Below the pieces are notes generated by a model. That model made no database searches and was not told the origin of the DNA. It saw only the letters and a list, made by a program, of their open reading frames with translations. A program made the translations under genes and the position numbers. 64,000 bases of DNA from Piper betle (Eukaryota; Streptophyta; Magnoliopsida; Piperales; Piperaceae): assembly GCA_033002965.1 (NCBI GenBank), contig JAURVB010000060.1, forward strand, positions 44,348-108,347. Direction: 5' to 3'. Positions 1-13,038 of this stretch are shown piece by piece (positions within the stretch are counted from its first letter, which is position 1; the number at the start of each line of letters is the position of its first letter).

Positions 1-3000
1 TTTAGGGAGTGAAGTCCTTGTTTGTGCTTGCCACCGCATCCTATTGTAGTGGAAAATGTGAAATCCATCACTAAGTTAATAAAATTTTCATGATTACTAC
101 ATCTTTGGTCTAAAATATTGTTGGAAACGGCTGCTCAGATGCCCGTGGAGACTCCCATGAGCCTGACCGTTGGTGATCAGGCCTGCTGCAGACGCTCATC
201 AAAGGTAAGCCCAAGGGCATCTCCATGGGCGAGGCCTCTCATCTGGTAATCGACTCATCATTCAGATGTCTCGTTGTTCGTGGCTGCTCCACCGACTTGA
301 AGACAAACGTTGGCCTGTCATTTACAGTTACCCTATGAAGTGTGAACCGGAAACGAACGAGTGGGCACACCTGTGACTACATTAATAAAGCAACCGTTCC
401 AGAAAAAGGACCAGGAGGAACTTCTTAAGTGAACCCATTTTGCTTGAAAAAAAAAAGAGAGACCCTTTTCTATAACTAAAAAATAATTGGCTACCCACTT
501 GTCTCCTATCACAACCACACCAGTTCAACCCTCCCCTCACCCTTTTTTTTCCATTCTGGTTTGTAAAATTTTAAAAATGCTTCGGATCATTTTTTTTATG
601 TTGCAATCTGGTTTATAAAGATTTAAAAAATGGTACATGTCATAAAACTAAATAAAAAATGTTGCAATCTTCAATTTCCATTCTTCAATATAAAAGAATA
701 AAGAACTTCCTTTTGCCTTCTCATCAAAATAATAATAATAATAGTAAGCAGATATGGCGAAATAAACCAATAACCGAGCAAGCAAAAGCTTCAAAACAAT
801 GACCACCCACCCACTTCGAAGCCAATGCGACTTGTGAATGAATTTTAAGTTTGAACATGATAAAAGTTCTTTAAACGTGAAATAAGAAAAGCGAGCCAGT
901 AAAACATTTGGCCGCCTACCAACTTGGGAAACTAGACAATAGTATATTGCTTTTACTCAATCCCCTGTAGCTACCTTGAAACCAAATGACTTTTAACTAT
1001 AGTAACAATTCTTCAACTTATTGTTTCACTATTTAATCAGATCGGTGGAAAATTTTTTATGAACCCGGTTCAAACGATCCCATGCTTGGGAGAAAAGAAT
1101 CCTCATCCTCATAGATTTGTGAGAAGGTGAGGAGAAAGATCTTTCAACGCTAGGAATTTTTCACCGAGGATCTCTTTGGTTTTGTTGAAATTACGTAAAA
1201 GAAATATAAAATTTGAAGGTTAATTTTTTTTTATTTGGGTGTTTTGAAATTTAGTTAAATTTTTGTATTTTTAATTAAAATAAATTTATACAAAAAATAA
1301 TAAAATAATATTTTTTTAATAAAAAAATATTAAAAAAAATTAGGAGGCACGCGGACATGAACACGGGAAGATTTTTTTTCCTAGTATCCAAGCATATTTT
1401 GTCTCGTTATATTTATCTTTTATATAATTTTTTATTTATATTATTTTCAGGCCAAGAAACGACCCTTAATTACAAAAACCACCTTCTTATCACGGGATCC
1501 CTGGAGGTGTTTCCAAGGTAGAAGTTGCTCAGAAAATAGCGTATGTGTTTTACGGTGGGTTGACGCGGATCAGGTGTCCGACTCAACGTGATGGGAACGG
1601 GATTTGGCCTCGTGGGGAGTGAACGAGGATCACCAATTATGTCTCCCCCACTGGAAGCTTCTTCCTGTAATCTCCATTTGCCGACTACATGGCGTCGACT
1701 TCACGCTTCACAAATTAGCATCCAATTATTATGTCTGCCATCATGCTTTTTCTTTTTTAAAACAGAAAACAACAATCCTACCAGATTAGGGGCGACGAAG
1801 TCTCAGAGACAACGTCGAAATGTTATATTTCTGTTCCTTAAGTGAGGCTATGCTTTCTACCAAAAAAGAATTTCATGAATGAAATCTATCGTGAATAGGC
1901 TGGTTCCAATGAGATCCTATCGTGATTAGATCTAGAACAGGACTCGCACATACGCCTGTTATAGACGCCCATATAAATGTTAGTAGGCTTGACTGTTGAT
2001 AATCGTCATCATTAACAATCAGGCCTATTGGCATTTTTATAGGCGTTCGTAAGAGGTATCTGTCAAAAATTTTTTTAGATTTACACATCGAAGCATCGTC
2101 TCGTCGGTCATACAACTCATCATAAACACATTGTTCTTAAATTTTGATTTAAAAAATAAAAAGTATTTTGTTCACGAGAGTTGGAGAGTCGCATTGGTAC
2201 GGTGTCATCTAAAATTGAAGCCTTTTTTAATTTTAACAAAGAATTTACAGTTTCTTCTCCGTTAAGACATACCACCATCAAAACTCTTTCTTTCTAATCT
2301 AGATAATTGATGCCCCCATATTTGACAAAAAGAAGTAGGGAGGAGAGAGGGGGAATAAGCATTTTGGTTCAGTTCAAAAATAGTTTGGTCATGTTTGGGT
2401 TCGCCGGTAAAAAAATTGATGTATATATTGATATTCGATTTGGAACCAAATTGATTAAAATTAACTGATTTTTTTAAAAAATATTCTAAAATCTATATTT
2501 CATGTTAATTACCGTAAAGTTATATTATTTATATGATTAAATTTTGTTTCTATAATATGATATACATACATATATATATATATATATATTTAAAATTACT
2601 TATTAAACAATTATATTCATTAGAATATTGCTATAATTTTAATTAAATAATTAAACAAAACTTTTTTTATTTTATTTATAATATAACTAATTTTTTTGAT
2701 TGCTAAACCAAACAAACCAAAGCATTTTGATTTGGTTCGGTTTTTTTTTAAGGGTAATTCAATTCAGGTTCAATTAAGAAATCCGGTAACCAAATGACAT
2801 TTGGTTAATTCTGATCGAGAAAGCTCACCCAATGCGCTAAAATCTCACATTCTACTGTCAACTCACAAGTCACAACTTAAGAACACTTTCAACAAAAAAA
2901 AACAAACTTGAGAAACTGGCCCATGCCTATGCAACTGCATTTCTGTATGCAACATTTATCATGAGAGGTGCTTTACATTAGATGAAGAGTGAAAAGTGCT

Positions 3001-3039
3001 CCCTGCTCTGGAAAGCTGCAAAACAACACGTTTTTCTTA
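1..3039. other. intergenic, no supported gene
   Basis: No ORF here resembles a known protein, and the longest open frames are short and compositionally plain. The stretch is AT-rich, with poly-A/T runs, a short TA dinucleotide run near 2570-2590 and no tRNA-like or rRNA-like sequence that I recognise. It lies downstream of the COQ6 pseudogene and just outside the left arm of the inverted duplication. Confidence 0.5.
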
Positions 3040-6000
3040 TCATGTAAATAGCGCCCATTTTCGCTCTATCATAGCATAGGATATTATATTTCTTTTGAGA
3101 GGTCCAACGTATTGAGCGCCATAGAAACCTGCGGCTCTAATGAGATTGAGATCGACAGAAAACAACTTTTGTAAATCATCCAGGATTGCCATCATTGCCA
3201 CATTTGCAATCTTTCTCTCTTTCTCGTACTTCTTTAACAACGAAACCTAATTCCACATATTTGCAAAAAAACATATCAATGATCTTTGACAGAGTAACAG
3301 CATCACCAAAACCAAGGTTGACACCTTGCCCTGCTAATGGATGAACAGTATGTGCTGCATCACCGATAAGTGTCACATGATACAATGCATAATCATTGGC
3401 ATGCATCATTGACCGAGGAAATGCCATCCATGGAGAAACAACACGCATCACTTCTGGTGGAGCTACAAAGTTTTCATTTACTGAGTGAGGAGATGATCCA
3501 ACAAGTTGAGAGAACTTATCTCCAAGACTGCCAAGAATTATTGATGTTGGATGAGGACCATACCCATGATCCAGAGCATTGTTTACAGAGCTGACAAACT
3601 CATTCTCCCTCATTGACTTGTGATTGGAAGCCTCTTCTGGCTTCATGGTCCACACAATTTTGCTAAAATGATCACCAATAGGTAAACCTCTGCAATGCAC
3701 ACTAGTTTTTAGTGGCATGCTCAATGGTGCAGATGACTGCTTGTTGTAAATAGTTCCAGCCAGTTGTTTTGATAGCAGTTATCTCTCTAACACGGGATTT
3801 TGAACCATCTGCACCAATCTGAAAATTGCCTATTCAATATTTGTCTTCAAAATTTCAATGTCGTACTAAAAACCTTTAGAAGTATCAACATGAAAAACTA
3901 CACTATGAGGCATAAGATGTATCTTCCTACCCAACCCCACAAACAGGGTAAACATAAATCTGGAATAGGAGAAAATGCTATTCTATCTCTCATTGACATC
4001 TTGCCCAGATATCTTGTATGAATACACGAGGACATAATATAAGTTGCATCATCAGAAGGGCTTAGGATTGTTACCACCAACTTTGCATAAATGTTTTTGC
4101 CATTGCTAAGTTCCAACTTGGCAAGATGTCCAGGATGATTTGAATCGGGGATATTCTTTGCAGCTGAGAAATGTGATGGTATAACCATGGTAGCAACCTT
4201 GTTGGATAAAACAGCTTCTCAAAATCATTATTTCCCTGTTCATAGCAGATTTATCAAGGGAAATGTTGAACTGCAACAATGGCAAACTCATACTCTAGTA
4301 GTAGAGGTGAAGTTTATTGAGATGGAAAAATTAGAATAAAAAGGTTTTATATCATAGGACACATAAAATTGTGTTTCAATTGTCAAAATTTTCTACTATC
4401 AAGGATGCCAAGAATTGTTTAGCTAAGTGGTAAAGAGATTACAATTAAGTCATGGAATTTAATTTACAAGGAAAGATGTAAAGATATGCGAATTTAATTT
4501 ACAAGGACAGTTGAAAAGATATGCCTACTTGTAAAAAAGTACCTGCAAGCGCGCCAGCAAGGAATTGAGAAGCACCTTATTCTCCACAACACAGCTAGAG
4601 TAAAAATTCAAGCCAATAAATGAATATCCACGATACACCATGAAGGTGAAAAAGGTGCACTTAATTCAGTCCTTAAAAGTGGCTTCTACTTACCCTAGAG
4701 CCTCTTTACTCACATCACTGGCACTGTACCTTGTGTAACCCAGTCCAGTGTAATCCCAAACCTAAATACGAAAAGAAACTAGGCAATTATTGAATCTATA
4801 AGACTATAACTGCCATATTATATAGATTAGCCCATGCGTCAAAGATTAACATAAACACATGCATCTCGTTGAAGTATGCATGCCGTTGGCGTTCACAATA
4901 TTGCCATGCACCAATATCTGCAGCATTACATCAATTTGTCACATCCAAGGAATGAATTGTCTCTGTCAAAGGGCAAAATTTGAACATACACTAAGAATAA
5001 TAAAAAATGAGAACTCAGAAAGTAGCAGATGCAAACACAAGTTAAACAAAAAAAATCATCACTCTCAAAGAAGGATCATAGTTCGGTTAAAAAGAGATAT
5101 AGGCTTGACAAAATCTTTAGACTAAAAATGAGGCAAAAAATGATACTGCAACGCCCATTTGCATGGCGTTTCTATGTCAAGTTCATACATTCCTTACCAA
5201 ACTATCTCATCTCCCAACCATATTGTACCTTTAAACAAGGAAATAGTAGCTGGAGTCACCGTACTGATCCTAGGATCAGGCAGATCACGTCTTTTATTTG
5301 ACACTTTTGAAGTTAATAAAGGATTGCTATCAACTATGGCAACACTCAGTTGTTTTGTCAGTGGCATGCTTGCTGCAAGGGAAATGATTATTTGCATGGT
5401 TTCACAAAGAATTTTTAGAATTCTATGAAGTAAAACTAAGTAAGACAAGAGGAAGCATAATTTAATAACTGAATAACCATAAAGAGGCATAAAGCACATA
5501 AACGATGAAAAAAACAGCGATACTTTTTAGCAATTCAAGAATTTGATTCCTCATTTGGTACAGAAAGCAAAACTTGAATACGAATAAATATTAAGCAAAG
5601 GATATCAACAACTTCTGAAACAATTTATTCAGTCAGAGTAGCTACCATCATATTGCAATGAAACATAAGTTGCTTTTAAGACAGCCAAGTGAATGTAAAA
5701 AAAAATTCTGTTGTACGAGACTGACTTCCTTGGAAGTGTTACATTTTTAAGAATCATTTTGAGGGGCATATATTACAAATTAAACTCCAGCTGCCCAGCA
5801 CATAGAGGATTACTAGCCTTACACAGCAAAATGTGATAGAAGTCACTTCTTCCACAGGTCACACTGGAGCTGAATAACATTTCTAACATAACTCCAGTGC
5901 CTAAGAAAACCTTTGATTCAGACAGAACCAACTTAAGGTAACACCCGGTAAACAAAACTACATGATATGCCACAAACACATAATAGCCCTTATTAGAAAG

Positions 6001-6572
6001 CACGATCAAGACCACCCGATATCAGCTCCTTGAATTAAAAATTGCAACAAATGATTTGAGGTATCACTAGTTTTCTCTTATAGAAGAAATATACATTAGA
6101 TGGCCTAGCAGTAACCTAAATCCAGATTGAATGGGCTTTGCAAATGAAATATTTTTCAAATGATTTTTCGAAAGAGCAATAAATGCAAGTTTTCCAGGTC
6201 ACACGTACACAAAGCACAAGCAAGAGCCAATCCCACCATGCCTCCTCCAACAATAGCAACATCATGATGATCTTCACTGTTTATTGTGCCAATCCTGTTT
6301 TCCGCCTAGAAAAGGTGATTAAAAAAATCAGGATTTATTTGACTTCATTATGACTTCATCAATAACATTGGCAGGATAAGTCTAACACAACTCAACCCGT
6401 TTAGATATTATCAAGTAAGAAAGAAGTGAAAATAGAATAAAATGATGCATACATGACCATAGTGGTCACGAGAACAAGCCCCGGACAATCCTGCGGCAGC
6501 AGCGCACCACTGCACAAGGTCCTCCCCCGCACATTTGCTCTGCAGGAACCCATTCAAAACCATTTTCGACAT
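3040..6572 (-). pseudogene. COQ6: ubiquinone biosynthesis monooxygenase COQ6, degenerate copy
   Basis: COQ6 is the mitochondrial FAD-dependent monooxygenase that hydroxylates the ring in ubiquinone synthesis. Exons visible on the minus strand: 6453-6572 (ATG at 6572), 6209-6305 (FAD motif VAIVGGGMVGLALA), 5229-5372, 4859-4917, 4694-4761, 4543-4594, 4075-4235, about 3277-3818 (GDAAHTVHPLAGQGVNLGFGD) and 3040-3246 (LLKKYE to the stop). The first six exons keep phase. After that the gene is broken. Exon 7 is 161 nt where 162 are needed, with one T missing near 4194 compared with the right-hand copy. A TAG lies at 3702-3704. About ten codons are missing near 3680 before PIGDHFSKIVWTM. A deletion leaves only about 30 nt between GDAVTLSKII and VSLLKKYE, removing an exon end and a splice donor. 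Family assignment is strong. Loss of function is inferred from several independent lesions. Confidence 0.85.
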
Positions 6573-7616
6573 CAACCTGCACCCGATTCAATCAATTAAA
6601 AAAAAGATAGACAAAATGAAAAATCTTTAAACAATTTCAAGCACAGCTGGCACCAGTGTAGCAACGAATAATCCCGAAACGGTGCCATGATATTTTATTT
6701 CACAGTGCAGAACGAACATTTAGACCCAACAATTTGCGGAGAGGTTATTCGCGCAACCATTTTATCACTGATCTCCACTAACCCAACAAGTAGTTCTGTT
6801 CAAAGGAGAGTAACTTCGGGGTGGATTGAACCAATAAACTCTAAGAATCACCGAAAAAAAAAGCACCACCTATTCATGACTTTGAAGAGGAAGGAGAAAT
6901 TCGAACTGCCGCAGGGATGGGGTGTCACAGGGACGGATATAGGGTTATAGTATTCGCCCTAATCAGTCCCTCGTGCGCCGTCAAACGTCCTCGGACAAAT
7001 TACCCGCCTACTGCAAGCATTTAGGATTCGGATGTTTTTGCTTTTTGCTTTATTTTTGAAACAGTTGTTGTTTTCAACTTTTTCATATTAAAAGAAAAAC
7101 TGTAGCAAACCTTATGGTATGATGTTGTTTCCTTGATATTATTTACTCAATTTAGAATTTTTCTATATTTTTAATTTTTAATTTTATTCGTATATAAATA
7201 TTTTTAAATTTAGAGTTATTTATTTATTTATTATTGTCAATGGATATATATTTTGATAAAATTAAATAAATATTCATACGAAAATAGTAATAATTATCAT
7301 AATTTTAATTTTATATAATACTAATATACATGTTTTTGAATGAATTAATAAATTTTAAATTTGTATTCTGTGGCGAGTTTGTTGCACATGCAGCGTAGGC
7401 TAAGACATATAATCGAGAAAAGATTTGTTAAAGTATTTATTATAACAAATTTTCTGCAGTAGCATCTTGATTGATTAGTACAAATTATCATAATTAAGAG
7501 AGTTTAAATATTAATTATAATTATTTTTTCTAAATTCTTTAAATTGGGAGGCTGGTGTGGTAAAGGGCGTTTGCATAAGTGCTACACCAAATCTTATCCT
7601 TAAATAATCGACTATA
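6573..7616. other. COQ6 upstream region
   Basis: This is AT-rich sequence between the COQ6 first exon and the TIR element. About 6600-7250 is shared with the right arm in inverse orientation (about 38340-38960), so it belongs to the duplicated block. No coding sequence is recognised. It would have held the COQ6 promoter and, before the transposon arrived, part of the COQ6-TML spacer. Confidence 0.5.
7607..7616. repeat. left target-site duplication of the TIR element
   Basis: The ten bases ATCGACTATA occur here and again at 12638-12647, directly outside the paired terminal inverted repeats. A 9-10 bp duplication fits a Mutator-like transposase. Confidence 0.85.
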
Positions 7617-7776
7617 GAGGAATTTTGCTATTTGCCCCATCAAAATGCAGCGTATAGCAGCGTATTTGATTGCATGCTGTTAGATGAAAATCCAACGGCC
7701 CACACTCTTTTTTAATATATTTTTTACCCATTCTCCCCCCTCCCATCGTTCACGCCGCCCTGCCCCGGCACTCTGT

Positions 7777-10776
7777 TGTAAAACCCACGATTCGAGTCAG
7801 GGTTTTATATTCAGAACCGGTCGGGTCGACCGTTATTTTTCGAGTTGAGTCAGTTTCAGGACACGTGTACCGAGCCGATGCCAGTCGCGTGTATGAGCTA
7901 TGAGGGTCATGCGTACCCAAGTATATGATGATAACGTCATGAACACAGCAGAACAGAATGAGTTATCAGATATATGAGAGTATGCCAGTCATTTTTTTTT
8001 ATTTTTATATATAGTGGATCGTAGAATTAGTATTAGGCCGTTTACCGCGTTAGGACGCGTTCGGGCAGTTTGGGTGGGTTGATAGTTCTAGAGCATATCA
8101 TTATAATTTTTTTGGTGTTGTTTGATTTTACGGGATTTTTCCCGATTTTTATGAATTTTTTTAGGATTTAATACGAGTTAGTTATGATACTTGACTCGAG
8201 CCGGAGACGAGTCAAGTATTATTTACGAGTTTGCCACCCATTTTCACCCCGACTTTTTCTTCCCCCGCGCCCAAACCCTCGCCCGCGCCGCCCCTGTTCG
8301 CGCGCCACCGCCGCCACGGCCGGCGCCGCCTGGCCGCCGATCGACGCCGCCCAGCCCGGCCACGGCGTCGCCCTGCCGCCCCGACCAGGTCCGGCCACCA
8401 TGTGGCCGCCGCGACGCCGGAACGCCTCGCCAATCGCCGCGCCGCGTTGCGTTTCCGTTGGCGATCGCGCCGCCGGTGATCGTCGCCGCCATGATCAGGA
8501 GGTTTCCTCAGCACCCTCAGCCCTCCAGCGACCCTCCCCGACCGGCACGGAGGCCATCGCCGCCCTAGCCGGCCGGATCTAGCCACCCATTGCGCCGGAG
8601 CTGTTTTATGCATTTTCCGGCGAGCCGCCACCTCCATTGGCTGTGTCGACCTCATAGATGAGTCGGGCTCGTCGAGCCGGTTCCGAGGGTACCCAACACG
8701 ACCCCTTTCCGACCAGTAGACGCCGTAGGCGATGGTTGCCGGAAAACCACCGGAAGTCGCCGGAAAACCGCCAGTAGCTGCCGGAAAACCGCCGGAAAAT
8801 CGGAATTTCTGGAATTCGCCAGAATTCACCGGATCTTCCGCGGGGCTCGCCCAGTGGAGCCCGATCGAGCTTCGGACGCCGATGAGCGCCGAATTTGAGC
8901 TCCGAGACGCGCGGCAGAACCCTAGCCGTCGCCGATCGCCGACGACGTGAGGTATAATTACCTCCGATCGATTTATTTAAAATTGATGATGAGTGCTAGC
9001 ACAGCATGCTAGGATTGATTTATTGTAGGATTGATTTATTGATGTGATTGATAGTGATAAGTTACATGAGGTGATTAATGACTAATTAGGGATGAAATGA
9101 TAAAGTTGTATGATGAGATTAAGGGAGAATGAATAATAAGTAATCTAATGAGGTAGATCGAGTTGAGCATGCTAATCGAGTAATGTAACTTAGGAAAATA
9201 TAATAAAATTAGTATGAATAGGATGAGCTAGGATTAATTAGTTTTATGATTTTCTGATTGTTATGTTGATGGATGCTTGCATTGTGATTGTGATGTTATT
9301 GAGTTTGATGCATCATTTAGTTAGCGGGCGTTAGTGTTTAGTTTTGATGTGTAGGTACGGAGTAGGAGTTCGCCGCCTAGGCGCGATGACACGCTTGGAG
9401 CTTCTACCAGGTCCGTTTAGGACTCGTCTTGTTTTACGCTCTTCCATTGTATGTTTATTTTATTATTGCAGGGCGGGTTAAGTGGCGTTTTATTGGATCC
9501 CACTTAACTCGGGCCATTTAATCGAATATTTTCCGGATTAATAACCCCTCGAGGATGAGATCCCTCGAGGATGATTTCGAAAACAAGATCCACCACAAGT
9601 TGCCTTCGGGCCTATTATATGAATCCCTTCCCAGGCCTATATATATAGTTTTATCGAGTTTTCAGTGAGACGAGAGATGGAGAAACCGACTGCACGTACC
9701 ATGCAGAGGATGCCGTGACAGTCAAAGCGGGCTCTGGATTAGTGCCAGCGGACTGTTCCATTCCCGAGGGATCCTGACAACTCCGCGTTTGAGTTCCTCA
9801 CACCCGGAGAACGTGGAGGTTTACGGGTACTGTTTAGTACAGCGCATGTCCGGACTTGTGGTTCAAAGGGTACTAAAGGCGACTGCCTGAGAGTACTCGG
9901 CCTTCGTGCTCAAGGCCAGGAGAGATATGGAGGTTCGGAGAGGGCTTAGGATAAAGTTTCATGAGAAGTACTGAAAAAGAAGTGCTGAGAGTAGCACAGT
10001 ACCAGCAGCAGAGCAGTAAGTTCGGGATGCTACCGGGTCTGCAGCCCAGTGGCTCCTCAGTAGTGCCCTTCAGAGTGTTCACGTGGAGTATGATGTTTTC
10101 TTTCAGATGAGAGTTTGCTCTCATAGCCAGTTTGTTATAGTTATTTTATTTTCCGGACCAGTAACGCTTGTTACTGACGTTTTTCTTATATATATGTAGG
10201 TGATAAGCACGAGATGGATGAGCCAGCTTGGACGGAGGAGCAATGAGGTCTTGTGCACACACATGTTAGATTTCTGAATGTTTAATATTGTATTATTATG
10301 TTATTATTTTGTGAATGACTATGATTAAATGTTTGAGGCATGATAATGATATGAAATGAAATGATCAGAGTAGCGCAGCAAAAGTGTGATGGGTTAGGAC
10401 CCAAAGTTCAGAGAATGATGAATATAATAGATTAGAATTATGTGTGAATGAAATTGTTGATATATGTATATATATTTGTATATATTATTTTGACAGGGTG
10501 GACCCTAATTGCACTTTTAGGGGAGACCCTGTCCGTTTTATTTCAGAATTTTTACGATTTTGATCGTAATTGTGATGGTGTGAAATTTAGGTTGCATGTC
10601 ATTCATGTAGTACCATGTTAGGATTTTGCGTATTTATTCATTCATGATGGATCGTATCTTCATCTTAAGACGCCGAGATTGGATCCGCATGAGTTAGGTT
10701 CGGGTTAGCCGACCTAACCGGGGCCTGTAACATGCCGGTTCGGTTCACAAGCGTGAACCGGATTTGGGGTGTTACA
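7777..10776. mobile_element. solo LTR, about 3 kb, nested in the TIR element
   Basis: The segment begins TGTAAAACCCACG and ends GGGGTGTTACA, the TG...CA termini of a plant LTR. It is flanked by TCTGT on the left (7772-7776) and CCTGT on the right (10777-10781), a five-base target duplication with one mismatch. Two further copies of the family lie at about 45620-48118 and 63567-64000 in the opposite orientation. The left third is very GC-rich and produces long spurious ORFs (8184-8950). No gag, pol or primer-binding site adjoins it, so it is a solo LTR. The length is large but known for some Ty3/gypsy families; superfamily is not determinable here. Confidence 0.75.
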
Positions 10777-11039
10777 CCTGTCCTGTCCCGCCCCTAGCCA
10801 AGTCCCCCTCCGGCCCCTCCCGTAGCCGCCATCCCCCACCGCCCCTGCCAGCAGCTGCGACGGTCCCCCTCCCTGCGTTGCTCCTCCCGCTCACGGCTGC
10901 CCATGCCTGGCCGGCTCGCAAGTTTCCCAACAAGCCCACCCAGCCCTGAGGCAGCGACATTGTTGGCCAGCGAGCGGCCGACGGAGAGGTCATAGGCGGG
11001 GGTGGGTGGCGCGCCAAAATAAACAGGGAAGAAATAGGG

Positions 11040-12060
11040 GAGCGTATTTTGGTAATAAAAACTTTACTCGATCACAATTCGAGTCAAATTTTTATTACAA
11101 AATAAATTTAAAAAGAAATAAAATAATTTCGTAATAAAAACTTGACTTGGTCCTTACTAGAGTTAATATTATGAAATAAATTTTAAAAAATATAAAATAA
11201 TTTCGTAATAAAAACTTGACTCGATCCCAACTCGAGTTAATATTACGAAATAATTTTTTAAAAATAAAATAATTTCGTAATAAAAACTTTACTTGATCTT
11301 GACTCGAGTTAAAATAATTTATAACATAATTATTTTAATTTTTTTAAAAAATTATTTTGTGATAAAAATTTATTTTGTAATAAATTTATTTTGTAATAAA
11401 AACTTGACTTCATCCTGTGTAGGATCGAGTCAAGTTTTTATTACAAAATTATTTTATATTTTTTAAAATTTATTTCATAGTATTGACTCAAGTGAGACCG
11501 AGTAAAGTTTTTATTAAGAAATTATTTTGTTTTTTAAAATTTATTTTGTAATTAAATTATTTTGTAATAAAAACTTGATTCGAGTCGAGACCAAGTCAAG
11601 TTTTTATTATGGAATTATTTTATTTTTTAAAATTTATTTTGTAATTAAAACTTGGCTCAGTCCCGCACAGGATCGAGTCAAGTTTTTATTACAAAATTAT
11701 TTTATATTTTTTAAAATTTATTTCATAGTATTGACTCGAGTCGGATTGAACTAAGTTTTTATTACGAAATTATTTTATTTTTTAAAAATTTATTTTGTAA
11801 TAAAAACTTGATTCGAGTCGAGACCGAGCCACGTTTTTATTATGAAATTATTTTATTTTTTAAAATTTATTTTGTAATTAAAACTTGACTCTGTCCTCAA
11901 AATTATTTTATATTTTTTAAAATTTATTTCATAATATTAATCTCGAGTAAGGACCGAGTCAAATTTTTATTACTAAATTATTTTATTTATTTTTAAATTT
12001 ATTTTATAATAAAAATTTGGCTCGAATTATTATAAGAGTAAAGTTTTTATTACCAAAATA
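11040..12060. repeat. AT-rich tandem and inverted repeats, core of the TIR element
   Basis: Units of roughly 60-100 bp recur, built around AATAAAAACTTGACTCGA, a short GC-richer spacer, GAGTTAATATTACGAAATAA and an A/T run. The left part carries the unit in one orientation and the right part in the other, so the whole core can fold on itself about a centre near 11400. There is no coding potential beyond short low-complexity frames. A similar unit occurs in the second LTR copy near 47890-47950. Confidence 0.8.
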
Positions 12061-12637
12061 CCCTCCTTTGTTTGTTTTGGCGTGCTACCCTCAGCTGGCG
12101 ACCTCAACGCCGGCCGCCCGCTGGCTAACAATGTCGCCGCCTTGGAGTTGGGTGGGCCTATTGCAAAATGAATGGCGCCGACAAGGTAGGGGTGGCCGTG
12201 AGCGGGAGGAGCAACGCGGGGAAGGGGAACCGCCACAGCTGTTGGCAGGGGCGGTAGGGGATAGTTGCGGGCGGGGCCAGGGGCTTGGCAGGGGCATGGC
12301 AGGGTTGGAGGCAGCGTGGGGCTAGGGGTTGGGTGCAGCCGAGGTGGCGGCAAAACTGGCCATAGGGGGGGGGCTCGTGTGGGTGGGGAGCAATGCGGGG
12401 GGGGCCGTCGCGAGTGCTGGTGGGGGCGATGGGGACGATGACTGTGGGATGGGCCAGAGGGGACTTGGCCAGGGGCAAGACTGGGCTGGGGCGGCGCCGA
12501 GGGGCAGCGTGAACTGCGGGAGGGAGGGGGGGAAGGGTAAAAAATAAAAAAATGGAGCGTGGGCCGTTGGATTTTCATCCAACGGCCCACACGCTGCTTT
12601 GCGCTGCATTTTGATGCAGCGCACAGCAGAATTGCTG

Positions 12638-12647
12638 ATCGACTATA
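12638..12647. repeat. right target-site duplication of the TIR element
   Basis: ATCGACTATA repeats the ten bases at 7607-7616 exactly and marks the right boundary of the insertion. Confidence 0.85.
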
Positions 12648-13038
12648 TTCGGGCTAACACCTGCCGATCCGCTTCCTCGTTCTCCCCCATTTTCATCTGT
12701 CTTCGTTCGCACCTACCTCGACCGAAACCCTTCTCCTTCGATCCTCCCCTCGCAGGATCTGACCTTTACTTCCCGGCCGCCGACGACTCTCATCGGCGTC
12801 CCTTTGAGGTACCAGCCTTCCTCTCTCTTCGTTTCTCCCCCTCCAATCCATTTCGTAGGTTTTGCCTTGTTTTGGGAAGGGTTAGATTTGTGCTCAACGC
12901 TCTTTGCTTGCTTCGCAGATCCATGTACCCAATTTTCATGATTCGGTTCACTGCATTTTTTGAGGACAGATTTGTTTGTTGTTGAAAGGATTTGGTCCGT
13001 TTACCGGTAGAGATCTGGTTTTGGTTTTGTTATCGCCG
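12648..13038 (+). promoter_or_regulatory. TML 5' leader and proximal promoter
   Basis: Pyrimidine-rich GC-containing sequence precedes the TML start. A good donor at 12809 (GAG|GTACCA) and an acceptor at 12917-12918 (CTTCGCAG) could bound a 5'UTR intron, common in plant housekeeping genes. An upstream ATG at 12923 opens a 20-codon frame ending at 12985. The transposon at 7617-12637 ends less than 400 bp upstream of the coding start, so it may contribute promoter sequence. No clear TATA box is seen. Confidence 0.4.

Larger units (their letters stand above)
7617..12637. mobile_element. non-autonomous Mutator-like fold-back element with nested solo LTR
   Basis: The two ends are inverted repeats. 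The outer ~36 bp match with about ten mismatches and share the core ATCAAAATGCAGCG. Both are followed by a block containing ATCCAACGGCCCAC. The inverted repeats extend inward into GC-rich sequence: 10777-11060 on the left pairs with about 12040-12540 on the right, sharing segments such as GTTGCTCCTCCCGCTCACGG. The left arm is interrupted by a solo LTR at 7777-10776. Removing it leaves an element of roughly 2 kb with long arms and an AT-rich core. No transposase ORF is seen; the GC-rich open frames are compositional. The flanking ATCGACTATA duplication supports a Mutator-type insertion. The element is absent from the right arm, but that arm has a deletion across the site, so relative age is undetermined. 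Confidence 0.8.

Noticed and set aside
8184..8950. Several overlapping GC-rich ORFs of 60-205 codons on both strands
   Set aside because: They lie inside the GC-rich part of the solo LTR, have Arg/Ala/Pro/Gly bias in all frames and match no family.
12017..12624. Overlapping ORFs of 100-186 codons on both strands
   Set aside because: They are inside the GC-rich inverted-repeat arm of the fold-back element; composition alone opens the frames.
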